Positions 35,916 through 48,216 of a DNA stretch of 64,000 nt are shown piece by piece. Every line of letters begins with the position of its first letter. The stretch's first letter is position 1. Origin of the DNA: Phocoena phocoena (lineage: Eukaryota > Chordata > Mammalia > Artiodactyla > Phocoenidae); assembly GCF_963924675.1 (NCBI RefSeq), contig NC_089221.1, positions 89,198,998-89,262,997 of the forward strand, written 5' to 3'. The position numbers and the translations under genes are program-made. The notes under the pieces are model-generated. The model ran no database searches. It was not told where the DNA came from and saw only the letters and a list, made by a program, of their open reading frames with translations.

Positions 35916-36659
35916 GGAATAGTGGGTACAAAGACTTTGGAGGAGTAAAGAGCTTGGTGAATTTGAGGAATTTAAAAAAATGCATTGTGGCTGACATAGT
36001 AGGAGAGATGGAGATGGGTAGGAAGAAGTTATAGAAATATTCAGGGCTTTGAAGGGTTTGGCATGTAGTTTGTTTTGTTCTTAAATGATACCATTGTTTT
36101 AGCTACTATGTGAGGAATGGACTAAGTGGGCTGGGACTGAAAGCTGGCAATTTTAGGAGCTAAGGTGAGAGATAGTGGTGCCCTGGTTAAGATGCTAACA
36201 ACAAGAGCGAGATGGATGGCTTTGAGATGACTTTCTTTTTTTTAGTCAAAATCTATGGATATTTTTGGTGTGGAAAGAGTGTTACTCAAGGATGACTCCA
36301 TGATTTTTGGGTTTTGAGCAACTGGGTGGGTGCTAGCATCAGGTACAGAATCTTTTTAGATAATTATCTTTCCCATTATCTCAAGGATTAGTTGTTTTAA
36401 CAAAAGGGAAATTAATTATAATGCTACAAATAACATTAGTGCTGGAAATAAAAGCATCTGACAAATTTGTAATATGTACTAGTTAATACATTGTTTTGCT
36501 TTACTTTAGGTGCAAACACATAGTTTTTAATTCAATAGAAATTGAATAGATATTAAAGTAGACCTTTGCACTTCTGTGTTACTTATTTTTTCTAAGTTAA
36601 TTAGTAGTCATATCTTTCTTTTGTATTTTTTTGCTGAAGAATTTTTACAGTGTTTTCAA

Positions 36660-36910
36660 AAGAGAGGAGTTAATATTTATTGTTTGTGACAAGCATTTGG
36701 CTAGCTGTTTTAAATACTTTATTTTTTTTTATAGTCCTGTGAGTTTTCCTTCTTCGCATATGGTTATCTTTTGAGTTTTAGAGCTGAGAAGAAGTAGTTG
36801 AATAATGGAGTTTTGCAGCTGGAAGGTTACCTTAGAGATCATTCACTTCCTCTTCTTCCAGCGGAGACCTAGAGAGCTTCCATGACCTGCCCAAGATCAC
36901 ACAGTTGATT
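36660..36910 (-). mobile_element. MIR-like fragments
   Basis: Antisense traces: TTAATATTTATTGTTTGTGA near 36,672, and a GCCCAAGATCACACAGTTGA core near 36,889. Very diverged. Confidence 0.4.
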
Positions 36911-37009
36911 TTCAAGTTTGCTGAGGCTAGTGCTGCTTTTACCCCTTATGCTTCTGTCAAGCTGGCATCTTCTCAAGCCATCTTCCCACCCCTTCATTAT
37001 TTCATTTTG

Positions 37010-37660
37010 AAAATGTTCAGTGCTACAGAAAAAATGGAAAATGCGGGACAATGAACACCCATATCACCTTTCATCTGTATTCACTCACTGTTAATTTTTG
37101 CTACATTTTCTCTCTCTTTATCTATATATATATTTTAAAAACTGATGGAAACTATAGTAAAAATATATATTATATTTATATTATAATACATAAATATAGA
37201 ATATAAATTTTTAAGCATGCATTTCCTAAGAATATGGATAATTTTCTGCATGATTATAATATCAATATTTATATAAGAAAATTAACATTAATTTAAGAAT
37301 ATGTTTAATATAATGGTCCATATTCAGATCTCCCCAGTTGTCCCTAAACATTTTTTTTTGAGTTTTTTGGATTTAGGATTCAATCAGGTTTCATGCACTG
37401 TATTTGATTCTTATCTCTTTATTCTCTTTTAATCTTGAACAGTCCCCACCTCTTTTTGTTTTTCATTTTCTATCTGTATTTTCTCTTAAAATATATAGTT
37501 TGTGTATACTTAATGTCTTTCTTGAGGATTGCCTGGTTTCTGAGAACACTATTCATCCAAAACTTATTTGCAGTTTGCTTTTTCCTTCCAATTCTCTGAG
37601 GTTGCTGGAGATAAAATTGTTTATTCCAAGCTTTTTTTGAAAAACATCAATCCAACTTTA
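37010..37660. mobile_element. ancient L1 3' UTR-like fragment
   Basis: The series CAATGAACACCCATATCACC, AAGAAAATTAACATTAATTT, GTCCATATTCAGATCTCCCC and TTATTCTCTTTTAATCTTGA matches the pattern of an old L1 3' UTR repeat. Orientation not determined. Confidence 0.5.
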
Positions 37661-38395
37661 AATATACTTTGGCTGAGGTTTCTACATTTGGTTGCATTAA
37701 GTTAAAGATAAAAAAAAAACTGGGAAATTTATGTTGTATTCAACCCACTGGCACCAGTTGGCAATAGAAATTCATTTAAAACAACTGAAGTCTGCAGGAG
37801 TTATTCCCCCACCTACAGTGGCCCACTCCCACCTCCTCGCCAGTTGATTATACCTAGGAATATATATGTAGTCACTGTGGACGTTACAAAGCTGTAGCAG
37901 TCTAAGTCTTCATCTTTGAAAAATGCACAATTTCAAGTGGGAAGTAGATTGAAATGCAAATGATATATAAGTAAGTTAGTAGAGACAATTGGAGCTAGGC
38001 ACCATAAGAAAAGATCTAAGTACCTGCTCTCTGTGGTACTTGTGTAGGGCTGGCCTTCAGTGAGTGTTTCTTTCTTCCTTCCTTGCTGGCTTTTGAGTTT
38101 CACAGATTTGTTTGGTTTTCTTTAAGAATTACATGGCATTTAGGAACAAGTGGAGCTTTGTGGGGAGGAAGTGGGAGGTAAGTTTTAAGCAGTATTTTCC
38201 AAGTGGGGAGAGTCATATTTTGGTTGAGAGGAAAGGAAGGAAGTGCCAGTGAGGAAGGAACTACTCTGGATGTTTTAGGGATGTCTATGAAGACTTTTCC
38301 TTCAGCCAGGATTAGATTATACTTCTGTGTTTTTACTATACGTGGTACAGGGATTCCTTAGAGCAGTTATTGTTAGGTATTAGAACTCTTCCTTT
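37661..38395 (+). other. FER: FER intron, unique
   Basis: No gene or clear repeat recognised. Confidence 0.5.
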
Positions 38396-38516
38396 CCTCT
38401 AATAAGCTTCCTGAGGCTGTGACCAGTACTTTTTTATCTCTGTACTCAAGACTTCACTTAGTGTCTGGCGTATTGTAGACATTTTAAAAGTACTTATTGG
38501 ATGACTAATGAATAAA
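38396..38516 (+). mobile_element. L2 3' end
   Basis: AAGCTTCCTGAGGCTGTGAC, CTTAGTGTCTGGCGTATTGT, and ACTTATTGGATGACTAATGA mark a diverged L2 terminus. Confidence 0.6.
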
Positions 38517-38525
38517 TAAATGAAT

Positions 38526-38757
38526 GGGGCTTCCCTGGTGGCACAGTGGTTGAGAGTCCGCCTGCCGATGCAGGGGACATGGGTTCGTGCCCCGTTCTGG
38601 GAAGATCCCACATGCCACGGAGTGGCTGGGCCCGTGAGCCATGGCCGCTGAGCCTGCGCATCTGGAGCCTGTGCTCCAAAACGGGAGAGGCCACAACAGT
38701 GAGACGCCCGCGTACCGCAAAAAAAAAAAATAATAAAAATAAATAAATAAATAAAAC
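38526..38757 (+). mobile_element. CHR-type SINE, short form
   Basis: Sense short CHR SINE, GGGCTTCCCTGGTGGCACAG to GCGTACCGC, with a tail of A then AATAAATAAATA. AAATGAATG on both sides (about 38,517 and 38,758) fits a target-site duplication. Confidence 0.9.
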
Positions 38758-39121
38758 AAATGAATGAAAGGCGTTTACTAAGACAGAGCAAAAAGACAAA
38801 GATTCCTTTCCTGGGCAACTACAGAAATGGTTCAACCTGTGGTTAGATCAATTTATTTTTGAGTGCTGAATTAGAGCTAGAATTGGTTCAGGTAAAACCT
38901 GAAAAAAATGAGGGAATAGAGAAGGATGAGACTTTTGGTTCAGGAGCCTGGGATATGGGACAGGGATAAAATTGTTCCCTGGAAACCAGAAGCATTCTGT
39001 GAGAGGGGTCAAGATTCTGTTACGTGAATACAATTGGGAGATTTTTCTGTCTCGTGATATAAATACCTTTGTCATTTTCTGAATAAAAATAAATTAACTA
39101 TATTTGAGGGAGGAATAAATT

Positions 39122-39238
39122 TTTTTTTGGCCACGCCGTGTGGCATGAGAGATCTTGGTTCCCCAACCAGGGATCGAACCTTTGCCCCCTGCATTGCAAG
39201 CATGGGGTCTTAACCACTGGACTGCCAGGGTAGTCCCA
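39122..39238 (-). mobile_element. tRNA-derived SINE, monomeric
   Basis: Antisense SINE of about 115 bp: TTTGGCCACGCCGTGTGGCA, CAGGGATCGAACCTTTGCCC, and CTTAACCACTGGACTGCCAG. It has only the tRNA-like head and a short tail. Flanks GGAGGAATAAA and GAAGGAGAAATAA resemble a target-site duplication. Confidence 0.8.
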
Positions 39239-39507
39239 TGAAGGAGAAATAATTTTTAATGTGAAGCATTCATCTCTGAAATTTGATTTTTATCTTCTCA
39301 GTCCTCAGTCTTAAAAAAAACTTGTTGGGGAGTCTTTTCTTTAAATTTTGTTAACATCATAAAATGAATATATCCTCTTATAAAAGTACAAACTAGAGAT
39401 ACATAAAATAAAAAGTGACATTCTTCCCAGTATTCTAACTCTTATTCTTCAGAGGTAGCTAATGTTAAAGGTTTGATGTGTGTCAGTTTGAACTTTTAAA
39501 ACGTATA

Positions 39508-40338
39508 TAGTCATCCCTTGGTGTCTGCAAGGGATATCAATGATGCAGGACCCCCTGCTGATACCAGAATCTGAGGATGCTCAAGTCTCTTATATAGATG
39601 GCATGGTGTTTGCATGTAGCCTACACACATCCCCCATGTACAGGCTACCTCAGAGATATTGTGGGTTTGGTTCTAGGCTACTGCAATAAGGCGAATATTG
39701 CAGTAAAGCAAGTCACACTAATTTTTTGGTTTCCCATATAAATTTTTGGTTTCCCAGTGCATATAAAAGTTATGTTTAACTGTACTGTTGTTTACTAAGT
39801 GTGCAATAAATAGCATTATGTTTTAAAAAACAATGTACATACCTTGATTAAAAAATGCTTTATTGCTGAAAAATGCTAACCATCATCTGAGCTTTCAGTG
39901 AATCATAGTAGTAACATCAAAGATCACTGATCACAGATCACCATAACCGATATAATAGTAATGAAAAGTTTGAATTACTGAGAGAATTACCAAAATGTAA
40001 CACAGAGACATGAAGTGAGCAACTGCTGTTGGAAAAATGGCGCCGATAGACTTGCTCGATGTGGGGTTGTTACAGACCATCAATTTGTAAAAAACGCATT
40101 ATCTGCGAAGTGAAAGAAAGTGGAGTGCAATGAAACGAGGTACGCCTGTACTTTAAATCATCTCTAGATTACTTATAATACCTAAAACAATATAAATATT
40201 ATAGAAATAGTTGCTGGCATGTGGCAAATTCAAGTGTTGCTTTTTGGAACTTTGAGGAATTTTTTTTTCTTGAATATTTTCATCCACGGTTGATTGAATC
40301 CATGGTTGTGGAACCTGTGTATATGAAGGGCCAACTGT
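39508..40338 (+). mobile_element. MER2-like Tigger-group DNA transposon (interrupted)
   Basis: Ends are inverted: TAGTCATCCCTTGGTGTCTG at 39,508 and GGGCCAACTG at the right, with TA at both outer flanks. The internal sequence continues across the insertion at 39,641-40,148 (CCTACACACATCCCCCATG, then CTTTAAATCATCTCTAGATT). Confidence 0.75.
39641..40148 (-). mobile_element. Tigger1-type DNA transposon, internally deleted
   Basis: Terminal inverted repeats CAGGCTACCTCAGAGATATT (left) and CGAGGTACGCCTG (right), with a duplicated TA on each side (39,639-39,640 and 40,149-40,150), as made by pogo/Tigger transposases. Only about 0.5 kb remains. The transposase gene is gone. Confidence 0.8.
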
Positions 40339-40460
40339 ATTAAAAATCGTGTGTTTATATTTGTATAATTTTAAAAAGAGGATCATTTGATATACATATT
40401 CTGAAATTTGCTTTTCCTACTTGTCCTTTCATTTCTACTTATACTTCATGTACTTCCAAA

Positions 40461-42544
40461 ATTTGTTTGATGTGACTTTATATTTGAAACATAAGAGGAC
40501 AGAATCACGAGCAGAGAGTAACAGGCAAAACCCAGAGTTAATCGAATATCTGAGGAAGATAAATTTAAAAAGCTCATGCTAAGGAAAATACTTGCTAGTT
40601 TTTATTTGTGTAATTGCTGTCTTTGACTTGTTTAATCTCTATGAAATTGTAAAAGTAATCATTTTTCATATGATGCACTTCAGAATAAACACATAAGAGA
40701 TAATTAGAGTCAAACTTTGAGGCTCATGGAGTACATCCATGGGAATATACATATATGCCTGACATCGTATGAGAAACATGAGGATGCAGTAATGAATAGG
40801 ATACTGTCATTCCTGAATGTTATGATAACAAAGGGCAGAGGCAAGAGAAGGCTGCCTAGTGGAGGTGATCTTAGCACAGTCTTGAAATACTAGTAAGAGG
40901 TAGTGAAGCTTTAAAAAAAAGTGGCTAGGGGGAAGAAAGAAGGATTGATTAAGAGTTGGAGGTTTTTAGGACAAGTACAATAGAAAGAAAGTTAAGGGAG
41001 GTCAGTTGATTCACAGTGTGTAGGGAAAGAAGTAGGAGGGCTCTATGTCCTAGTTTGTCCAGGACAGACCAGGTTTACACCTGTAGTCCTGGCATAATGA
41101 AGAATAGCACCTCATTTTACTCTGAAAAGTACCCTAGTTCTGGATGATAAGTGACATCCTTACCCTAGAAGGGAGAGAATATAGGGGGAGCTGATAAATT
41201 TTAGAGGAAATAGTGGGTGACTGGAGATCATTTTGAGGTCAAAGAGTAGGTATAGTAGCAGTTTAGACTCCAGAGGGGAGTAGGAAGGTAGTAGGTTATG
41301 GTCTAGAACTAGAATAGTAAAATTTACCATTGCAGAGATGAAACAGTTTTGGATTCAGATTATGGCCAGTAGCAATGGGTAGTTGAAATGGACTTGATTG
41401 AATGGATCTTTGGAGAAGAGAAAGACTACAGAGGTTAAAATCTCCATGGATGAAGGTAAGACTTGGGTTGGAGAATAAGATTGGGAGCAAGTGGAGACTG
41501 AGAGGCAGATATGGAAATAATAACAGCAAGGTGGAATAGAATCTGGTAGATCTGAATGGTGTAAATTTCAAAGGAGAAGAGATTTTTGAATAAGATTGGA
41601 AGAGCAGTGATTTGGAAATGGCACTAGGGAATCAGGATAATGTTACCCACCCCTCATCCCCCCCTGCCGCCCCCCCCCCCCCCAGCCCCATAGATGTGGG
41701 TGGTGGAATGTAGGGAAGGTGTAGTCTCCACGTAAGAGCCTGTGTTTTGGGGGAACCAGGTTTCTGATGGGAATTAAAGGGTAGAGATTTAGGGAAGTTT
41801 ATTTACAAACTGAATGGAATTCTAGAAGAACAATTTAGGAAGAAAACAGATTTGTTGGAGCATGACTATAGAGAAGGATGGGACAGGAGTGGGAGTTAGG
41901 CCTTGCCTTTTGGGAAAAGATGGAATTATACAAAAAAGTCAAGAATGAAATTGACTTTCCTCCATGTTTTAAAGAGTGGCACAAAGTTGGCCTGATATGG
42001 GCTCTCTGACAGGCTTTCTCACTGCAGAGTAGGGACTGGCTTTGGCCTAGTTCATATAATTTATATCTGATGAAACCTTGTTTGTTGCCATTCTGTTAGT
42101 ATATGTGTGCCTTTAATGAGCCTATTTGAAAGTACACATGGATTTTGAAATTATTTTTACTTCTCCCTGCATTGTTATTCTCCTTGAAGGAAAAAAATTT
42201 GGCCTTAATTTGAAAACTGAACTCTTTTATAATAATTGATCATATAGGAAGAGTTAAAAGGCCAAGAGGTGTCCGGATAACAGTTATAGTTTGAGAATTT
42301 AGGGCATACAAGTTAGTATGCATTGTGCACTTAATCCTTTTAACTTTGTTCCCCTGTTTTCCTTCAAATTAGCCATGGTTCGCAAACATGTTCCCCATTT
42401 TTCCGCCTGTGTATCCTTGCTTATGTTCAAACTTGTATTTAGAAAGGAGCCCTCCTCCATCACTTGCTCTTCTATGTTCTCTCTTGTGTGGGTTCTCTCT
42501 CCCTCTCATGCTTTATTAGCAATGACTGCTTTTTAATGTCTCTC
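40461..42544 (+). other. FER: FER intron; old repeat traces and a C-rich tract
   Basis: Contains fragments resembling the unassigned old repeat of 35,050-36,330, and a C-rich tract at about 41,660-41,692. No coding gene. Confidence 0.45.
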
Positions 42545-42730
42545 CAAAGCCAGACACACTAAATACTTTATCTCATCTAATCTTTACAATAACCTTGCAA
42601 ACTAGGTATTACTATCCCCATTTTAAAGATAAGAAAACCGATCTTTTAGGAGGTTAATTAAAATGCGCAGTTACACAGTTATGAAATGGTAGAGTTAGGA
42701 TTTCAACCCAGGACTGTTTCCAAAGCCACC
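42545..42730 (-). mobile_element. MIR SINE
   Basis: Antisense MIR: TTTATCTCATCTAATCTTTA, CTATCCCCATTTTAAAGATA, ACACAGTTATGAAATGGTAG, and TTTCAACCCAGGACTG. Confidence 0.85.
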
Positions 42731-42809
42731 TCTACACACACCTTTGCAGAGAGACATGCATGTACATGAGCTCCTTTCATGACTATCCTTCAAGGCTTGC
42801 CAGAGATTT

Positions 42810-42920
42810 TTTTTTTGATTAAAAATAGTTTTTCTAGCTTTAATGAGATAATTGACATATAACATTGTATAAGTTTAAGGTGTAGAGCATGATACACATA
42901 TAATTGTGAAATGATCTTCT
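42810..42920 (-). mobile_element. L1 3' end fragment
   Basis: TTTTCTAGCTTTAATGAGAT, then AATTGACATATAACATTG and AAGGTGTAGAGCATGATAC: the antisense 3' terminus of an old L1. Confidence 0.7.
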
Positions 42921-42944
42921 CTTCTTAATAAAGGTTTTTTGAGT

Positions 42945-43430
42945 ACTCTGCTCAGCTGTGCTCTTTCCTTTCTCTGTGTCTTTGTAGCACTTTGTACCTC
43001 AGGCTTTTATATTCTGTGAAGGCTTCCCTGATTGTCTCTAGAAATGTGGTACATACTTCCCCTGTATCCCCACTGAGCTCATAACCAATTTGTATTTGTG
43101 AACCTGTTTAATTATATGGCATTTGTTTGTTTCCACATTTGTTAACCCTAGTAGGTGGTGAGCTTCTTGAGACTAGGAGCTGTAATTTCATGCATCTTGA
43201 TATTCCCAGCACTGAGAAATATGCCTGGCAAATAGGTGCTCACTTCTGTCGCTGAATGAATTTTGAACGAATTGTGTCATTGTTACCTGTGAACTTGTCT
43301 ATTTATTCTTAATACACAGTAAGTTGTTTGAAGGCAGTAATCCAGGATTTTATTTATATTTGTATCCCTAACAGTATCTCTCCCATGGTTACTGAATAAA
43401 TACCTGTTGATTTATATAATAGCTTAAAAC
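42945..43430 (+). mobile_element. L2 3' end fragments
   Basis: Two L2-type termini in tandem: GAGCTTCTTGAGACTAGGAG with CAAATAGGTGCTCACTTCTG and TGAATGAATTTTG, then GTTTGAAGGCAGTAATCCAG with TTTGTATCCCTAACAG and AATAAATACCTGTTGAT. Confidence 0.7.
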
Positions 43431-44189
43431 AAATAAACAAAAATTCTGTTAATAATCCTGCTCTGCCCAAATAATTTTAAATATCAGTTCTTCAAATACA
43501 TTTTTAAAATTTAAAAAAAACCAGTTAATTTAAAAGCAAGCATGTTGTTCATTTGTTTATAACCTCACACAGCTTTTATTCAGTGTTCTCTCTCAATGAA
43601 ACATCATTATCTATTAACGCTGTTCCCATAGGCTGTCTGGCCAATCTAGTGCTGTTTCAGTTGAATTTAACTTTTATTTTAAATTAAGCTAAAGCAACAC
43701 TTTGAAATAAGGAAAGTGTTGGAGGAGTTTTAGATACCATATCTGTAAGGTGGTCAAGGTCAGCATATATTAACTGATAATGAATGATGTTGTCTTTGTG
43801 ATTTAACTTTGGTGACTGTTCATTCCAGCCTGTTTAACTGCTTCTGAAAAAGCACCTCATTTTGTATTCATGTGAGGTCAATTTTTTGTTTTGTAACTGT
43901 GGTTATTACTTGCACACTTGGTGGCTTTTTGTGACTTTGTTTCTGTCTTGCTGCAAGCAGCTTAAGACTTTGTTCACATAGTCACTGTTTCTGAATTCTG
44001 TCAGTATTGAAAAATATAAAAGATAAGAAATACCGTTAAGTAATTATTTTTGTATTTGGGCAAATGATTTTATAGTCTTTATCAATGAACAAACATACTC
44101 TGATAAACTAACTTGAACCATAAACTGATGTGGAGGGGTTTTATTAGTCAAGGAATATAAATTCAAATTCTATAATTTAAAAAAAAATT
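43431..44189 (+). other. FER: FER intron, unique
   Basis: No gene or clear repeat recognised between the L2 end and the full-length L1. Confidence 0.5.
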
Positions 44190-44399
44190 TAAAAATTTAA
44201 TTAATTTTTTTATACAGCAGGTTCTTATTAGTCATAAATTTTATACACATCAGTGTATTCATGTCAATCCCAATCTCCCAATTCATTACACCACCATCCC
44301 CACCCCCCTGCGGCTTCCCCCACTTGGTGTCCATACGTTTGTTCTCTACATCTGTGTCTCAACTTCTGCCCTGTAAACCAGTTCATCTGTACCATTTTT

Positions 44400-47300
44400 C
44401 TAGGTTCCACATACATGCGTTAATATACGATATTTGTTTTTCTCTTTCTGACTTACTTCACTCTGTATGACAGTCTCAAGATCCCTCCACGTCTCAACAA
44501 ATGACCCAAAGGGTTTGTTCCTTTTTATGGCTGAGTAATATTCCATTGTATATATGTACCACATCCTCTTTATACATTCATCTGTTGATGGGCATTTAGG
44601 TTGCTTCCATGACCTGGCTATTGTAAATAGTGCTGCAATGAACATTGGGGTGCATGTGTCTTTTTGAATTATGGTTTCCTCTGGGTATATGCCCAGTAGT
44701 GGGATTGCTGGATCATATGGTAATTCTATTTTTAGTTTTTTAAGGAACCTCCATACTGTTCTCCATAGTGGCTGTATCAATTTACATTCCCACCAGCAGT
44801 GCAAGAGGGTTCCCTTTTCTCCACACCCTCTCAAGCATTTGTTGTTTGTAGATTTTCTGATGATGCCCATTCTAACTGGTGTGAGGTGATACCTCATTGT
44901 AGTTTTGCTTTTCATTTCTCTAATAATTAGTGATGTTGAGCAGCTTTTCATGTGCTTCTTGGCCATTTGTATGTCTTCTTTGGAGAAATGTCTATTTAGG
45001 TCTACTGCCCATTTTTGGATTGGGTTGTTTGTTTTCTTAATATTGAGCTGCGAGAGCTGTTTATATATTTTGGAGATTAATCCTTTGTCCATTGATTCAT
45101 TTGCAAATATTTTCTCTCATTCTGAGGGTTGTCTTTCTGTCTTGTTTATGGTTTCCTTTGCTGTGCAAAAGCTTTGAAGTTTCATTAGGTCCCATTTGTT
45201 TATTTTTGTTTTTATTTCCATTACTCTAGGAGGTTGATCAAAAAAGATCTTGCTGTGATTTATGTCAAAGAGTGTTCTTCCTATGTTTTCCTCTAAGTGT
45301 TTTATGGTGTCTGGCCTTACATATAAGTCCCTAATCCATTTTGAGTTTATTTTTGTGTATGGTGTTAGGGAGTGTTGTAATTTCATTCTTTTACAGGTAG
45401 CTGTCCAGTTTTCCCAGCACCACTTACTGAAGAGACTGTCTTTCTCCATTATATATCCTTGCCTCCTTTGTCATAGATTAGTTGACCATGGGTGCGTGGG
45501 TTTATCGCTGGGCTTTCTATCCTGTTCCACTGATCTGTGTTTCTGTTTTTGTGCCAGTACCATATTGTCTTGATTACTGTAGCTTTGTAGTGTAGTCTGA
45601 AGTCAGGGAGTCTGATTCCTCCAGCTCTGTTTTTTTCTCTCAAGACTGCTTTGGCTATTCGGGGTCTTTTGTTTTTCCATACAAATTTTAAGATTTTTTG
45701 TTCTAGTTCCATAAAAAATGCCATCGGTAATTTGATAGGGATTGCATTGAATCTGTAGATTGCTTTGGTTAGTATAGTCATTTTCACAATGTTGATTCTT
45801 CCAATCCAAGAACATGGTATATTTCTCCGTCTGTTGGTATCATCTTTAATTTCTTTCATCAGTGTCTTATAGTTTTCTGCCTACAGGTCTTTTGTCTCCC
45901 TAGGTAGGTTTATTATTTTTGTTGCAGTGGTAAATGGGAGTGTTTCTTAATTTCTCCTTCAGATTTCTCCTTCAGATTTTTCATCATTAGTGTATAGGAA
46001 TGCAATTTCTGTGCATTAATTTTCCCTCCTGTACCGAATTCATTGATTAGCTCTAGTAGTTTTCTGGTGGCATCTTTAGGATTCTCTGTGTATTGCATCA
46101 CGTCATCTACCAACAGTGACAGTTTTACTTCTTCTTTTCCAAGTTGTATTCATTTTTTTTTCTTTTTCTTCTTGATTGCTGTGGCTAAAAGTTCCGAAAC
46201 TATGTTGAATAATAGTGGTGAGTGTGGACATCCTTGTCTTGTTCCTGATCTTAGAGGAAATGCTTTCAGTTTTTCACCATTGAGAATGATGTTAGCTGTG
46301 GGTTTGTCATATATGGCCTTTATTATGTTGAGGTAGGTTCCCTCTGTGCCCACTTTCTGGAGAGTTTTTATCATAAATGGGTGTTGAATTTTGTCAAAAC
46401 CTTTTTCTGCAACTATTGAGATGATCATATGGTTTTACTTCTTCAATTTGTTAATATGCTGTATCACATTGATTGATTTGCATGTATTGAAGAATCCTTG
46501 CATCCCTGTGATAAATCCCACTTGATCATGGAGTATGATCCTATTAATGTGCTGTTGGATTCTGTTTGCTAGTATTTTGTTGAGGAGTTTTGCATCTATA
46601 TTCATCAGTGATATTGGTCTGTAATTTTCTTTTTTTGTAGTATCTTTGTCTGGTTTCGGTATCAGGGTGATGGTGGCCTCATAGAATGAGTTTGGGAGTG
46701 TTCCTTCCTCTGCAATGTTTTGGAAGAGTGTGAGAAGGATGGGTGTTAGCTCTTCTTTAAATGTTTGATAGAATTCACTTGTGAAGCCATCTGGTCCTGG
46801 ACTTTTGTTTGTTGGAAGATTTTTTAATCAGAGTTTCAATTTCATTACTTGTGATTGGTGTGTTCATATTTTCCATTTCTTCCTGGTTCACTCTTGGAAG
46901 GTTATAAGTTTCTAAGAATTTGTCCATTTCTTCCAGGTTGTCCATTTTATTGGCATAGAGTTGCTTGTAGTAGTCTCTTAGGATGCTTTGTATTTCTGCG
47001 GTGTCTATTGTAACTTCTTCTTTTTCATTTCTAATTTTTTTGATTTGAGTCCTCTACCTCTTTTTCTTGATGAGTCTGGCTAATGGTTTATCAATTTTGT
47101 TTATCTTCTCAAAGAACCAGCTTTTAGTTTTATTGATCTTTGCTATTGTTTTCTTTGTTTCTATTTCATTTATTTCTGCTCTGATCTTTATGATTTCTTT
47201 CCTTCTGCTAACTTTGGGTTTTGTTTGTTCTTCTTTCTCTAGTTCCTTTAGCTGTAAGGTTAGATTGATTATTTGAGATTTTTCTTGTTCCTTGAGGTAG

Positions 47301-48215
47301 GCTTGTATAGCTGTAACCTTCCCTCTTAGAACTGCTTTTGCTGCATCCCATAGGTTTGGGATTGTCGTGTTTTCCTTGTCATCTGTCTTCAGGTAGTTTT
47401 TGATTTCCTCTTTGATATCTTCAGTGATCTCTTGGTTATTTAGTAACGTATTGTTTAGCCTCCATGTGTTTGTGTTTTTTACGTTTTTTTCCCTGTAATT
47501 CATTTCTAATCTCATAGCGTTGTGGTCAGAAAAGATGCTTGATATAATTTCAGTTTTCTTAAATTTACTGAGGTTCGATTTCTGACTTAATATGTGATCT
47601 ATCCTGGAGAATGTCCCATGCACACTTGAGAAGAAAGTGTAATCTGCTGTTTTTGGATGGAATGTCCTATAAATATCAGTTAAATCTATCTGGTCTATTG
47701 TGTCATTTAAAGCTTCTGTTTCCTTATTTATTTTCGTTTTCGATGATCTGTCTATTGGTGTAAGTGAGGTGTTAAAGTCCCCCACTATTATTTTGTTACT
47801 GTCGATTTCCTCTTTTATAGCTGTTAGCAATTGCCTTATGTATTGAGGTGCTCCTATGTTGGGTGCATATATATTTATAATTGTTATACCTTCTTCTTGG
47901 ATTGATCCCTTGATCATTATGTAGTGTCCTTCCTTGTCTCTTGTAACATTCTTTATTTTAAAGTCTATTTTATCTGATATGAGTATTGCTACTCCAGCTT
48001 TCTTTTGATTTCCATTTGCACAGAAAATCTTTTTCCATCCCCTTACTTTCAGTCTGTATGTGTCTCTAGGTCTTAAGTGGGTCTCCTGTAGACAGCATGT
48101 ATATGGGTCTTGTTTTTGTATCTATTCAGCAAGCCTGTGTCTTTCTGTTGGCTGGAACATTTAATCCCTTCACATTTAAGGTAATTATTGATATGTATGT
48201 TCCTATGACCATTTT
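44400..48215 (-). pseudogene. L1 ORF2 pseudogene, full-length span
   Basis: The span of about 1,270 codons equals normal L1 ORF2 length. Open pieces: endonuclease (47,054-47,917; [30 protein letters not shown]-type RIDHIL), reverse transcriptase (46,150-46,428; [15 protein letters not shown]), the catalytic region (45,913-46,113; VDDVMQYTENP, with FADD changed to VDD and frameshifted), and the C-terminus (44,400-45,092; [16 protein letters not shown], ending THVCGT). An insertion-prone T/A run near 46,150 and several stops separate them, so it is non-functional. Confidence 0.9.
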
Positions 48216-48216
48216 C

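Larger units (their letters stand above)
35050..36330 (+). mobile_element. ancient interspersed repeat, family not assigned, split by L1
   Basis: Left part (to about 35,415) has the pattern of a common old mammalian repeat (AATTTCCTGGGGATTCTGGT, ATTCTAGAGGATGGGAGAGG). The right part (35,920-36,330) continues it (CAAGGATGACTCCATGATTT, TGGGTTTTGAGCAACTGGG). The old L1 at 35,420-35,915 separates them. Similar fragments occur near 40,740-40,900, 51,110-51,500 and 51,600-51,720. Confidence 0.5.
39330..40460 (-). mobile_element. old L1 fragment split by DNA transposons
   Basis: The flanks 39,330-39,507 and 40,339-40,460 look like one ancient antisense L1 3' end (ACATTCTTCCCAGTATTCTA, then TTTGCTTTTCCTACTTGTCC). 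It is interrupted by the MER2-like element. Confidence 0.5.

Noticed and set aside
44400..48215. L1 ORF2 as a retrotransposition-competent gene
   Set aside because: Several stops and frameshifts separate the domains, and the FADD motif is altered.
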